Source of the DNA: Accumulibacter sp031732815
GTDB taxonomy: Bacteria; Pseudomonadota; Gammaproteobacteria; Burkholderiales; Rhodocyclaceae
Direction of reading: 5' to 3'
NCBI RefSeq assembly: GCF_031732815.1
Contig: NZ_JAVMKF010000023.1
Location: 1 to 50,957 of the forward strand
DNA length: 50,957 bases
Of the stretch, positions 1 to 8,336 are shown one piece after another. Position 1 is the first letter of the stretch, and each line of letters opens with the position of its first letter. The position numbers and the translations under genes are program-made. Under the pieces are notes generated by a model. It saw only the letters and a list, made by a program, of their open reading frames with translations. It made no database searches and had not been told where the DNA came from.

Positions 1-2
1 AC

Positions 3-1475
3 GGCACAGCCTACATGGTGATGCCGTTCTACGAAGGGATCACGCTCAAGCAGGCTTTGCAGAAGATGCCGCAAGCACCGAGCGAAGACTGGCTGCGCGC
101 GATCATCAATCCGCTGCTCGACGCACTCGAAGTCATTCACCGCGACAATTGCTTCCACCGCGACATCGCCCCGGACAATATCCTGCTGCTTGCCGACGGC
201 CGTCCGCTGTTGCTGGATTTCGGCGCAGCGCGGCGGGTCATCAGTGACCGCACGCAAGCGCTGACAGTCATTCTGAAGCCGGGCTACGCGCCGCTCGAAC
301 AGTACGCCGAAGTACCGCAGGTCAAACAGGGCGCCTGGACCGACATCTACGCGATGGCGGCCGTCGTCTACAACGCGATCACCGGGCGGCCGCCGATGCC
401 CTCGGTCGCCCGTTCGATGAACGATACGATGCCGCCGCTGAGCAAGGTGGCGGCCGGTCGCTACAGTGCCGGCTTCCTCGCCGCGATCGACCGCGCACTG
501 GCCGTCAAGCCGGGCGATCGCCCGCAGACGATCGGCGAATGGCGAACGCTCCTGGGGCAGAAGGATGCCGCAGCGACGCCTGCCCAGCCCTCGCCGCCAA
601 CCCCGGAAGCCGGCCGGGAAGCCACGCCGGCAACCGCGAAGAAGCCGACAGCACTGCTTGCCGGCTTGGCAGGCGCTGCGCTGCTGGTCAGCGCGGGGGC
701 GTACTACGCGCTGCGCCCGCATTCGTCGACGCCAGTCGCCCCAACCCCGTCGCCGGTCGCGCCTACGCCAGCCGCCTCGGCGACGGCGGCTCAGCCAGCG
801 ACCAGTCCGGCCGGCAGCTCACCGACGCGCGCCGACGAGCCGACACCGTCTGAGCCGACGAAAGTGGCGACGGCAGGCGGCCAGGGCGTCACTGAGAAGG
901 AACTGGTCGATCTGCTGCTGGGCAAGAACGGCGCTGCCGGACGTGGCGGCAAAGCCTTTGATCCGGTCGACATGCTGGAAGAGATTCACCGGCAGCGCGA
1001 TGCCGAGCACCTGGTCACCGTTCTGCCCGAAAAGGCGAAGGTGAGGATCGGTCAGGACAAGCTGCGCTTCCGGGTGACTTCGCTCAAACCCGGTTACCTT
1101 TACATCCTGATGGTGGGAACCGATCGCAGTCACTTCAATCTGCTCTTCCCGAACGCGATCGATGCCGACAACGCGATCGCCGGCGACGGTGAGCTCAACC
1201 TGCCTCGTTCGGGCTGGGCAATGACCGCTGCCGGACCCGCCGGGACCAACCGTTTCGTCGCCTTCGTCTCGGAGAACCGACGCGACTTCACCGCCGCCGG
1301 ACTGAAGAAGATCGATCCGTTTGCCGAGTTTCCGCTCAAACAGGCGGCCAAGATCGCCGCCGAGGCTCCGCCCGGCGCGGGCAATCCGTTTGCCGGCAAG
1401 GTGATCTGTCCCACCAGCCAGAAGTGCTCGTCGCGCTACGGCGCTGCCGTCTTCACCATCGAAGAAATCGACTGA
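3..1475 (+). CDS. Ser/Thr protein kinase with C-terminal DUF4384 domain (5' truncated)
   Basis: The frame is open to the left edge, so the N-lobe (glycine loop, catalytic Lys) is missing. Counting from the Met at base 15, the catalytic loop HRDIAPDN is at residues 48-55 and DFG at 68-70. A Pro/Ala/Thr-rich linker follows, with one membrane segment at about 210-231 and a second low-complexity stretch. The C-terminal third (about 320-480) resembles DUF4384, a domain often joined to kinases and caspase-like proteins. This predicts a cytoplasmic kinase and a periplasmic sensor or effector domain. The Lys usually found in HRDxKxxN is Ala here. The gene converges on the OmpA-like gene 32 bases away. 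Kinase identity is firm; the substrate is unknown. Confidence 0.88.
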   Translation, partial: GTAYMVMPFYEGITLKQALQKMPQAPSEDWLRAIINPLLDALEVIHRDNCFHRDIAPDNILLLADGRPLLLDFGAARRVISDRTQALTVILKPGYAPLEQYAEVPQVKQGAWTDIYAMAAVVYNAITGRPPMPSVARSMNDTMPPLSKVAAGRYSAGFLAAIDRALAVKPGDRPQTIGEWRTLLGQKDAAATPAQPSPPTPEAGREATPATAKKPTALLAGLAGAALLVSAGAYYALRPHSSTPVAPTPSPVAPTPAASATAAQPATSPAGSSPTRADEPTPSEPTKVATAGGQGVTEKELVDLLLGKNGAAGRGGKAFDPVDMLEEIHRQRDAEHLVTVLPEKAKVRIGQDKLRFRVTSLKPGYLYILMVGTDRSHFNLLFPNAIDADNAIAGDGELNLPRSGWAMTAAGPAGTNRFVAFVSENRRDFTAAGLKKIDPFAEFPLKQAAKIAAEAPPGAGNPFAGKVICPTSQKCSSRYGAAVFTIEEID

Positions 1476-1507
1476 CCCGCCCGCGCGCGCCGTACCGGGT
1501 GCGTGCG

Positions 1508-2062
1508 CTAATTATCCAGGCGCTTGATGGTTACGCGGCGGTTTTCCGGTGCTTCCGGACGCGCCGGGTTGAGCAGTTGCGTCGGCCCCTTGCCGACCGG
1601 CGTCAGGCGGCCGCGCTGGATCTGGTGATTCTCGGCGAGATAACCGACGACGCTTTCGGCACGCGACTGCGACAGGCGCATGTTGTACGCCTCGCCACCG
1701 CGCGGATCGGAGTGCCCTTCGATGGCAAAGCGGTAGGAAGACAATTTTTCCGAACTCAAGGCGCGACCGACGACGTCCAGCGACTGCTTGCCGGCCGGCG
1801 TCAGGCCGGCCGAGTTCGTCTCGAAGGTGATCAACAGGGAAGCTGCTGCCGGTTTGGCCGACGCTTGCGCACTCTCCTCGCGCGTCACGTTGATCGACCG
1901 CGTCCGCCGCTTGACGGGGGCTCCCGCTTCCTCCGGAGCGAGCAGTTCGACGAGTGCCTTTTCATTGATCTCGTCCGGCTTCAGCAGACGTTCGGTCTGT
2001 CCAAGTGCGACCACCGGCAACAGCGTGCCCAGCGCCAAAGCGAGAACTTCACGGTATTTCAT
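1508..2062 (-). CDS. OmpA-family peptidoglycan-binding protein
   Basis: 184 residues. The ATG at 2062 is preferred because CCTCC at 2070-2074 (GGAGG on the coding strand) lies 7 bases upstream and the protein then begins with a typical signal peptide (MKYREVLALALG). The C-terminal half is an OmpA domain: an ITFETNSAGLTPAG start, then GHSDPRGG and NMRLSQSRAESV, which carry the Asp and Arg that hold diaminopimelate in this family. No beta-barrel is present, so it is probably periplasmic and anchored to peptidoglycan. It lies between the kinase/DUF4384 gene and the CHAT gene and shares the strand of the latter. An upstream in-frame start at 2113 exists but has no ribosome site. Confidence 0.85.
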   Translation of the reverse strand: MKYREVLALALGTLLPVVALGQTERLLKPDEINEKALVELLAPEEAGAPVKRRTRSINVTREESAQASAKPAAASLLITFETNSAGLTPAGKQSLDVVGRALSSEKLSSYRFAIEGHSDPRGGEAYNMRLSQSRAESVVGYLAENHQIQRGRLTPVGKGPTQLLNPARPEAPENRRVTIKRLDN

Positions 2063-2262
2063 CTCCATTCCTCCCAGTGCAAACCACTCGATACACGTTC
2101 CGACCGCGGCCAACCCACTTCAGTTTCAACGCCCGCACCAGAGTTGGCACGCTTGCCTTGAGGCGGTCGGCCGGCCGGCCAAGGAAGTGCCAAGCATACG
2201 CTGTTCGCCAGTCTCGGGGGAGAGAAAATCTCGCGCTTGGCGCGCCTGGCGCCGATCTGGCG

Positions 2263-4917
2263 TCAGCGCCCCTCGCCGACGAGAACGAACGGCGCCCAAT
2301 ACACCGGATGGTGATAGCGCTCGTCGTTCATCACCTGCACGATCGCTTTCTGCAGCGCCCTGATCCTGCCCTGTTGCGGCTCGGCCGCCAGCGCGCGGAA
2401 AGCGCCGGTGGTGATCAGGACGGTAGACTCGGAGACGACCGCCCAGTGCGAGACGAGCAGATTGCGCGCACCGGCGTGAAAGAATGACTTGGCGAGGCCG
2501 GAGAGCCCTTCTGCCCCTGGCGCACCGTCAGCCGCCGCCGTATTGCACGCTGAAAGCAGAACCCAATCGGCGTTCAGCCGCAGGCTGGCGATTTCGTTGG
2601 CCGACAGCAAACCATCGTCGAGCTCGCTGGCCACTTCTGGCGGGGTCATCACCAGCGCCGGCTCGCCGAAGTCCACGAAGTCGCTGGCCATCGCCCCATG
2701 CGTCGCGAAGAGGACGTTTCGATAAGGCAACAGATCGATGCCTTTTACCTTGCTTTCGCGGGTTTCCTCGCGCAGGAAGATGCGCCCGCCGCCCAGCGCG
2801 GCAGCCACTGCCCGCGCTTCGTCGGCGGTTTCCGGCAAGGGCGCCAGTGCCCGTATCCTGGCCGGGTCGGCGACGCGACGCTCTCCCCACAGGCCGCGGT
2901 TGAGCGGTCGGCGGGTGGCGCGCGTCGCCCCTGGGCCGGGTGCTCCGAGCGCCGGGTCGGCAAACGCCAGCAAGGGCTCGGGCGCTGGAGCGGGTACGCT
3001 CTGTGTACGGGCAAGCGCCAGCGCGCTGACCGAAGGCAGGGTAGCCAAGGCGTGCTGTCGCCCGACCCAGGGCAGGTGCAACCAGTCGGCGTGGCTGCGC
3101 GCTGGCGGACTGGGCGTTTTCAGCAGCAAGCTGAGCGGCAGGCTTTCCAGCGGGCCGTCCGGCAGGACGAACCAGGTGCTCTTCTCGGCCAGAACGTCGG
3201 CGGCGGGCGCGATGATCTGCTGGTAGAGTTGACTCGCCTCCGCGAAGGCAAAGGTTGCCTGTTCGTCGCTTTCCGGGTCGACCGTGGACCGAATGCGGCG
3301 AACCAGACCGTCGAGGCCCGACCGACCGATCGGCAAAGCGAGAAAGCGCAGCTCGCTGCGCGTCGCGACGACGAGAAACGTCTGCTGTTCGCCAACCAGG
3401 AAAGCGAGCAGCGCCTCATCATCACGCAGCAGTGCGGGCAAGGCCTCGGCGGCAACGACGCGTCCCGAAACGAGCTCGTGGTAGCGTGGATGCGCCTGCG
3501 CCAGTTGCTCCTGCATCCGCTCGAGCGTCGCACGCTCGCTCGCCAGTTGATTGCGCAGTGCAAGCTGCCGGTCGCCGAGCGAGCGCGGGTCCTGCAACTG
3601 CTGCAGAAGCTCTCGCTCCTTCTGCTGGTAGCGCGACATCTGGGCGCGAATGTCGCGCGTCCGCTGGCCAAGGTCGCCCGGCGCCCCGACGCCAGCCGCG
3701 GAGTCGGCGAAGACGCGCGCCAATTCGCCGTGTTTGCTTGCCTGGATCAACTGGAAAGCTTCGCCAGCGCGCCGCCGCGGGTCCTTTTCGGCCTTCGCCA
3801 GCAGGCTCAGGTGGGTGACAAAACCCTCCCGCCACTCGCGTCGCTCCTGCGCCAGGGCGCTTGCCGCCGAAGTTCCGGCGCCGGCCGCCAGATTTGCCGT
3901 GATGCTGGAAGTACCCGTTCGAGCAGCCGCCAGGCCGGCTTCCGCGTTGCCCTGCCGCTCGAGCAGGAGGGCCAGCGCAAGCAGCGTGCGTGCAGTGTCA
4001 CGATGCTGCTCGCCAAGCAGTGCCCGGCGCCGCGCTTCGGCCTCGCGCAAACGGCGGCCGGCGCTCTCGAGCTCGCCGGCCTGCAGTTCGATGGTCCCCA
4101 GATTGTGCTGCAAGGAGGCGGTCAGCAGCGCGCTGCTGCCCGCGTCGAGGGCCTGCAGCGCCTCGATCAGGCGCTGACGCGCTTCCGGCACGCGACCCAG
4201 ACGGTAGAGCAGCGTGCCCAGGTTGTTGGCGAGTTGCGCCCGGGCAAGCGGGGAATCCGCCGGTAGATATTGCTCGGCACGTTGATACAGTTCAAGCGCC
4301 CGGGCTGAATCGCCGCGGCGGTCGACCAGACCGGCAAGATTCAACAAGAGGGCAAAGCGTGCCTGCGTCTGCGCGCCCGGTAGCGAATCGCGCAATTTCA
4401 TCGCGGTGAGGTAGTTGCGCTCGGCCCCGGGAAGGTCGCCGCGCAGATCGAGCACCGTGCCCAGGTTATTGTGCAAGGTTGCCTTTTCTTCGGCGAGCTG
4501 GCCGGGAATGCGATCGATCACCTCGATTGCCTGGCGCAGCGCCCTTTCTGCCTGAGCCAGGTCGCCCGCCTCGTGTTCGATGCGGGCGAGTAGCGCCAGG
4601 CTGCTCACCAGCCGGTCGGCATTCTCGTACTCGGCGAGCCGGGCGGCCTGCGTCGTCGCCTGACGTGCCGCGGCGAGATCCTCCCGAACAAGGGAGACCG
4701 ACGCCTTTTCCATCAACTCGTCCCAGCGGTCACTCTCCTGGGCAACAGCGCGGCCCGGGAAAGACAGCCCGTTACTCAGGCAGAGGGCGCCGCAGGCAAT
4801 CAGCGAGGCGACAGGCCGACTGCGCAGGCCAGCGAACCACCACGTCAGGCCGCACACGGTACGCGCCAGGGCACGCCGAAACAGCCGTGGGAAAACTGCG
4901 TTCAAAGCATTTGTCAT
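2263..4917 (-). CDS. Exported TPR-CHAT (caspase-like) protein
   Basis: 884 residues from the ATG at 4917, with GGAGG 11 bases upstream; a TTG at 4947 is an alternative. The N-terminus has a basic region and a hydrophobic segment ending in a likely cleavage site (RAVAQE). Repeated TPR helices run from about 80 to 340, including NNLGTVLDLRGDLPGAERNY- and NNLGTLLYRLGRVPEARQ-type units, and are followed by a Gln/Arg-rich coiled coil. The last 300 residues form a CHAT domain with the clan CD dyad His740 (FATHGAM) and Cys791 (LSACNTA). CHAT proteins are caspase/separase relatives; some are proteases activated through their TPR region. The export signal suggests action in the envelope. Substrate is unknown. 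Confidence 0.88.
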   Translation of the reverse strand: MTNALNAVFPRLFRRALARTVCGLTWWFAGLRSRPVASLIACGALCLSNGLSFPGRAVAQESDRWDELMEKASVSLVREDLAAARQATTQAARLAEYENADRLVSSLALLARIEHEAGDLAQAERALRQAIEVIDRIPGQLAEEKATLHNNLGTVLDLRGDLPGAERNYLTAMKLRDSLPGAQTQARFALLLNLAGLVDRRGDSARALELYQRAEQYLPADSPLARAQLANNLGTLLYRLGRVPEARQRLIEALQALDAGSSALLTASLQHNLGTIELQAGELESAGRRLREAEARRRALLGEQHRDTARTLLALALLLERQGNAEAGLAAARTGTSSITANLAAGAGTSAASALAQERREWREGFVTHLSLLAKAEKDPRRRAGEAFQLIQASKHGELARVFADSAAGVGAPGDLGQRTRDIRAQMSRYQQKERELLQQLQDPRSLGDRQLALRNQLASERATLERMQEQLAQAHPRYHELVSGRVVAAEALPALLRDDEALLAFLVGEQQTFLVVATRSELRFLALPIGRSGLDGLVRRIRSTVDPESDEQATFAFAEASQLYQQIIAPAADVLAEKSTWFVLPDGPLESLPLSLLLKTPSPPARSHADWLHLPWVGRQHALATLPSVSALALARTQSVPAPAPEPLLAFADPALGAPGPGATRATRRPLNRGLWGERRVADPARIRALAPLPETADEARAVAAALGGGRIFLREETRESKVKGIDLLPYRNVLFATHGAMASDFVDFGEPALVMTPPEVASELDDGLLSANEIASLRLNADWVLLSACNTAAADGAPGAEGLSGLAKSFFHAGARNLLVSHWAVVSESTVLITTGAFRALAAEPQQGRIRALQKAIVQVMNDERYHHPVYWAPFVLVGEGR

Positions 4918-4963
4918 TTTCCGGCCGGCCTCCGAAAAGACTCGCAAAGCGAAAAAAACTGAT

Positions 4964-4969
4964 TATAAT
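4964..4969 (+). promoter_or_regulatory. Candidate -10 element for the DsbA-like gene
   Basis: A perfect TATAAT lies 33 bases before the ATG at 5003, inside an A/T-rich island that contrasts with the GC-rich surroundings. The -35 region is poor (TCGCAA-like), so this is suggested mainly by the -10 box and its position. The motif is nearly symmetric and could also be read on the minus strand toward the CHAT gene. Confidence 0.4.
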
Positions 4970-5002
4970 TTTTTTGTCACCTTTTCATTTTGGACGAGGC
5001 CG

Positions 5003-5701
5003 ATGAATACCCGAAAGCACTCGGTGAGTAGTGCAGGACACTGGTTGGCGGGTGCTGTGGCCGCCCTGACGGCCACCCTGGCGGCGGCCCAGCCGGCGCC
5101 CGCAGCGGCCAAGCTCCCGACCGATCTGGTGGAGCTGGTCGCGACCTTCAACGACGAAGCCATCCCGTTCAACGACCAGTTGGTCGTTCTCGGCAAGGCC
5201 GACGCGAAGGTCACAGCGGTGCTGGTCTATGGTTTGTCCGGCGACACTTCCTATCTGATGGATAGAATTTTTGCCCGCCTCAAGGAGAAGTACGTCGATA
5301 CCGGCAAGCTGCGCCTGATCGTCTACGACTTTCCGCTGACTTGGCACGACATGCAGGCACTGGCCGGCTTTCGCTGCCTGCCCGCCGAACAGCATCTGGC
5401 CGCCATGCAGGCCGCTGTGCGCTATCCGTCGTTGGCCGACGGGATGAAACGGGGTTCGTACATGGCAACGCCGGCGCGCGTCTGGAGCGTGTTGAAGGAT
5501 TTCGACATCACACCTGAGAAAGCTGAAAAGTGCATGCGCAATACGGCGATCATCGGGCATATCGAGGCGCTGCGCCGGACTGCGACGAATACCTGGGGCG
5601 TCACGCGCGCGCCCAGTCTGATTGTCAATGACCGAGTAATCGCCAGCCCATCCTCGCTGCGGCTGATCGAGGATGTGTTGAATAGTGCGCTGAAGGAATG
5701 A
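5003..5701 (+). CDS. DsbA-like thioredoxin-fold protein lacking the CxxC active site
   Basis: 232 residues with an Ala-rich signal peptide ending near AAAQPAPAAA. The body follows DsbA/BdbD-type oxidoreductases: KVTAVLVYG as the first strand, LKEKYVDTGKLRLIVYDFPL, a helical insert, and the cis-Pro segment RAPSLIVNDR. Where these enzymes have Cys-Pro-x-Cys, this protein has GLSGDTSYLMD, so it cannot do thiol-disulfide exchange by the usual route. The two remaining cysteines (FRCLPAEQ, EKCMRN) sit in the helical part. GAGG lies just before the ATG. The stop overlaps the next small gene, suggesting a two-gene operon. It may be a periplasmic binding or chaperone relic of the fold; its role is unknown. 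Confidence 0.8.
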   Translation: MNTRKHSVSSAGHWLAGAVAALTATLAAAQPAPAAAKLPTDLVELVATFNDEAIPFNDQLVVLGKADAKVTAVLVYGLSGDTSYLMDRIFARLKEKYVDTGKLRLIVYDFPLTWHDMQALAGFRCLPAEQHLAAMQAAVRYPSLADGMKRGSYMATPARVWSVLKDFDITPEKAEKCMRNTAIIGHIEALRRTATNTWGVTRAPSLIVNDRVIASPSSLRLIEDVLNSALKE

Positions 5702-5703
5702 AG

Positions 5704-6024
5704 ATGACCATGAAAAGTCGGCTTGCGCTCACCCTGCTGCTCGCGGGCTTGCTTGCAACGCCTTTTGCGCTGGCCCAGAACAGCGGTTCGGATGGACACA
5801 GCGGATCTTCTGCGAGTGGCGACGGCGCCGGTTCCTCGGGCGGTGACGGCGCTCCAGGTTCGTCCGACTCATCGGTCAGCGCTACCGAGGGCGCCAGCGG
5901 TGACGGCGGCGCCGGCGAGGGCAACAGGCCGATCGAAAGGATCAATCGGCACGCCATCAAGAGCATGGTGCTCGTCAGGCAACTTCTGGCGCAAGCGAAC
6001 GTGGCGCTGCCCGGCGCGCGCTGA
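5704..6024 (+). CDS. Small exported Gly/Ser/Asp-rich protein, function unknown
   Basis: 106 residues. AAGGA at 5693-5697 favours the ATG at 5704; an ATG at 5698 overlapping the previous stop is also possible. A clear signal peptide (LALTLLLAGLLATPFALA) is followed by about 50 residues of low-complexity Gly, Ser, Asp and Ala, then a short basic/amphipathic C-terminus (RPIERINRHAIKSM and onward). There are no cysteines, no PEP-CTERM tail and no recognised domain. The tight coupling to the DsbA-like gene suggests a joint function. Coding status is supported by the signal peptide and the overlap, not by a known family. Confidence 0.6.
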   Translation: MTMKSRLALTLLLAGLLATPFALAQNSGSDGHSGSSASGDGAGSSGGDGAPGSSDSSVSATEGASGDGGAGEGNRPIERINRHAIKSMVLVRQLLAQANVALPGAR

Positions 6025-6080
6025 CCTTGGGCGCCGCCTCCGGACGCTGACCGTACAGGCGTCCTTTCCGCTGCCGCCGG

Positions 6081-7298
6081 TCACTCGCCGGCGAACCTCA
6101 CCTTGACTGCCGCGACGCGTGCCTGGTGCAGGCGCTGGGCAAGCGCTTGCGGCTGATTGCAGGCGGCGGCGATGGCCGCCGCGTCGACGCTGCGCATCGC
6201 ATGGCGCGCCTGGCGGAGAAGTTCCGCTGCCGGATAGGGCACCTCGCGCCAACCCAGACGGCCGTGGAAGTCGCAGATGCAGGCTTCGAGCAGTTGCTCG
6301 AAGCGTTCCGGCCGGCGCAAGGCGTCGGTCGTTTCGAGCAGGCGAACGATGCTCGCCGCAGTCATTTCTCCGGCGCGGTGAATCGTACCGTGGTGGCGAG
6401 CGACGAGCAGAGCCAGATCGCGGCAGTCGGCCGGCACCTTCAAGCGGCGGCAGACGGCATGGACCAGGTCCGCGCTGCGCGCCTCGTGCCCCGGATGGCG
6501 GGGCAGGTCGCTTTCCGGTGTCGTCCCCTTGCCCAGATCATGCAGCAGCGCGGCAAAGCGCACCGGCAAGCCGGCGCGACGCTCGGCTGCACGATCCACG
6601 ACCATCATGACGTGCTTGCCGGTATCGATCTCCGGGTGGTAGTCGGCGCGCTGCGGAACGCCAAACAGGCGATCGACTTCCGGCAACAGGCGCGCCAGCG
6701 CACCGCACTGACGCAGAACGTCGAACATGCGCGAGGGCTTCGTCTCCAGCAGGCCCTTGGCCAGCTCCTGCCAGACGCGCTCGGCGACCAGATGGTCGAC
6801 CTCGCCCTGGTCGACCATGCTGCGCATCAGGTCGAGCGTTGCCGGCGCGACGCTGAAGTCGGCAAAGCGGGCTGCGAAGCGAGCGAGGCGCAGAACGCGT
6901 ACCGGGTCTTCGACGAAGGCCGGCCCGACATGGCGCAGAACGCGCGCGGCGAGATCCTCGCGCCCGCCGTAGGGATCGATCAGCTGGCCGTCAGCGGCGC
7001 GTGCGATCGCATTGATCGTCAGATCGCGACGCGCCAGATCTTCCGCCAGGCTGACCTCGCGCGAGGCATCAACGGTGAACCCCTTGTAGCCTCGGCCGGC
7101 CTTTCGCTCGCTGCGGGCGAGCGCGTACTCCTCGCGTGTCGTCGGGTGCAGAAAGACCGGGAAATCCTTGCCCACCGGCTTGAAGCCCAGCGCCAGAAGT
7201 TCCTCGACCGATGCTCCGACGACGACATGGTCGCGGTCCTGCACGGGCTGCCCGAGCAGTTCGTCACGGACAGCGCCGCCGACCACGAAGACCTGCAT
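6081..7298 (-). CDS. cca: CCA tRNA nucleotidyltransferase
   Basis: 405 residues. It adds or repairs the 3'-CCA end of tRNAs in the cytoplasm. The N-terminus has the class II nucleotidyltransferase signature VVGGAVRDELLG and the metal-binding DRDHVVVG (the family usually has DxD here). RRDLTINAIA and DPYGGREDL follow in the palm/neck region. The C-terminal half carries an HD phosphohydrolase domain (LLHDLGKGTTP, ARHHG), as in the proteobacterial multifunctional enzymes. It is last in an apparent operon with slt and the epimerase gene, 32 bases after the latter. Length and motifs are normal. Confidence 0.95.
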   Translation of the reverse strand: MQVFVVGGAVRDELLGQPVQDRDHVVVGASVEELLALGFKPVGKDFPVFLHPTTREEYALARSERKAGRGYKGFTVDASREVSLAEDLARRDLTINAIARAADGQLIDPYGGREDLAARVLRHVGPAFVEDPVRVLRLARFAARFADFSVAPATLDLMRSMVDQGEVDHLVAERVWQELAKGLLETKPSRMFDVLRQCGALARLLPEVDRLFGVPQRADYHPEIDTGKHVMMVVDRAAERRAGLPVRFAALLHDLGKGTTPESDLPRHPGHEARSADLVHAVCRRLKVPADCRDLALLVARHHGTIHRAGEMTAASIVRLLETTDALRRPERFEQLLEACICDFHGRLGWREVPYPAAELLRQARHAMRSVDAAAIAAACNQPQALAQRLHQARVAAVKVRFAGE

Positions 7299-7330
7299 GC
7301 TATGCGCTGCCGACCGTCGTGGCGAATCGC

Positions 7331-8296
7331 TCAGCGCCCGGCCCGATAGCGGTAACGGTCAAGGCGAAACTGTTCGATCTCGTCGGGCGAGAGGTAGCTG
7401 GGAGCGACCGCTTCGAGTGAGGTCGGTTGCCATCCCGGAAAGTTGTGCTCGCCATCGCTGACGCTATCGACCTCCATCGACCGCAGGTTGTCGGGCGAAA
7501 GCGGCGGGTTGGGCAGCAGCCACATCAGGCCGGCTTGCAGATAGGCCCAGCCACCTGTTCCCAGGTCGATGATCCGGCGTTGCTTGCCAACCAGTTGCGC
7601 GGTGTAATCGACCAGTTCGCGCAGGGTGTAGACCCGTGGCCCAGCCAGGTCGTAGGTTTGTCCGAAAGTCGCGCCCTGGGTCAGGCAGTCGGCGAAAGCC
7701 TGCGCCACGTCGCCGACGAAAACCGGCTGGAAGCACGCTTCGCCGCCCGCCAGCGGCAGGATCGGCAAGACCCTGAGCAATTTGCCAAACATGTTGAGAA
7801 AGGCATCGCCCGGACCGAAGATCACCGATGGGCGGAAGACGGTCACATCCAGATCACCCATGGCTGCCTTGACCAGCGCTTCGCCATCGCCCTTGGAACG
7901 GAGATACTCGGACGGCGCGTTGCCTGCTGCCTTGAGCGCGCTCATGTGCACCAGACGGCGAACGCCGGTCGCCTGCATCGCAGCGATGATCTTGCCGGGC
8001 AGTTCGACATGCGCGGCGGCAAATCCCTTGCCGTATGGGAGTCGCGAGTCTCCGTCGTGGAGGATTCCGACCAGGTTGATCACCGCATCCTGGCCCCCCA
8101 TCAATTGGCAAAGCGTCGGCGCGTCGTGCACGTTCGCCTCGACCATGCTGACCATGGGGACGGTCGTCAAGCGCTTGGTGTTCTCGCGACGCCGGGTCGG
8201 GATCGTCACCCGGACACCGCGTCCCGAAAGACAGTTGGCGATCCATCCGCCGACAAAGCCGCTGCCGCCGATCAACAGCACGTTTTCCAGTTCCAT
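7331..8296 (-). CDS. NDUFA9-like NAD(P)-binding epimerase/reductase
   Basis: 321 residues, an atypical short-chain dehydrogenase of the complex I NDUFA9-like family. The Rossmann motif is GGSGFVGGWI at the N-terminus, followed by VINLVGILHDGD, MSALKAAG and VFRPSVIFGPGD. The classical YxxxK is present as YLRSKGDGE. AGGAGG stands directly before the ATG. It lies between the transglycosylase gene (40 bases upstream) and cca (32 bases downstream), an arrangement I recall from other betaproteobacteria. A nucleotide-sugar or quinone-related role is possible; the true substrate is not known. Confidence 0.88.
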   Translation of the reverse strand: MELENVLLIGGSGFVGGWIANCLSGRGVRVTIPTRRRENTKRLTTVPMVSMVEANVHDAPTLCQLMGGQDAVINLVGILHDGDSRLPYGKGFAAAHVELPGKIIAAMQATGVRRLVHMSALKAAGNAPSEYLRSKGDGEALVKAAMGDLDVTVFRPSVIFGPGDAFLNMFGKLLRVLPILPLAGGEACFQPVFVGDVAQAFADCLTQGATFGQTYDLAGPRVYTLRELVDYTAQLVGKQRRIIDLGTGGWAYLQAGLMWLLPNPPLSPDNLRSMEVDSVSDGEHNFPGWQPTSLEAVAPSYLSPDEIEQFRLDRYRYRAGR

Positions 8297-8336
8297 AGCC
8301 TCCTACCGCTCGCTCAAGTGTCGGAAAAATACCATT

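Noticed and set aside
1476..1507. Possible terminator between the kinase and OmpA-like genes
   Set aside because: The GC-rich stretch can fold weakly but has mismatches and no T tract.
2169..2180. GGCCGGCCGGCC tract upstream of the OmpA-like gene as a regulatory palindrome
   Set aside because: Such GGCC runs occur by chance in DNA of this base composition (another lies near 4921), with no promoter element tied to it.
1424..2487. Long plus-strand frames across the OmpA-like and CHAT genes
   Set aside because: They are reverse-strand shadows of GC-rich genes; the minus-strand products have clear domains and catalytic motifs.
5704..6024. Small Gly/Ser-rich protein as a PEP-CTERM exosortase substrate
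   Set aside because: There is no Pro-Glu-Pro motif, transmembrane helix or basic end at the C-terminus.
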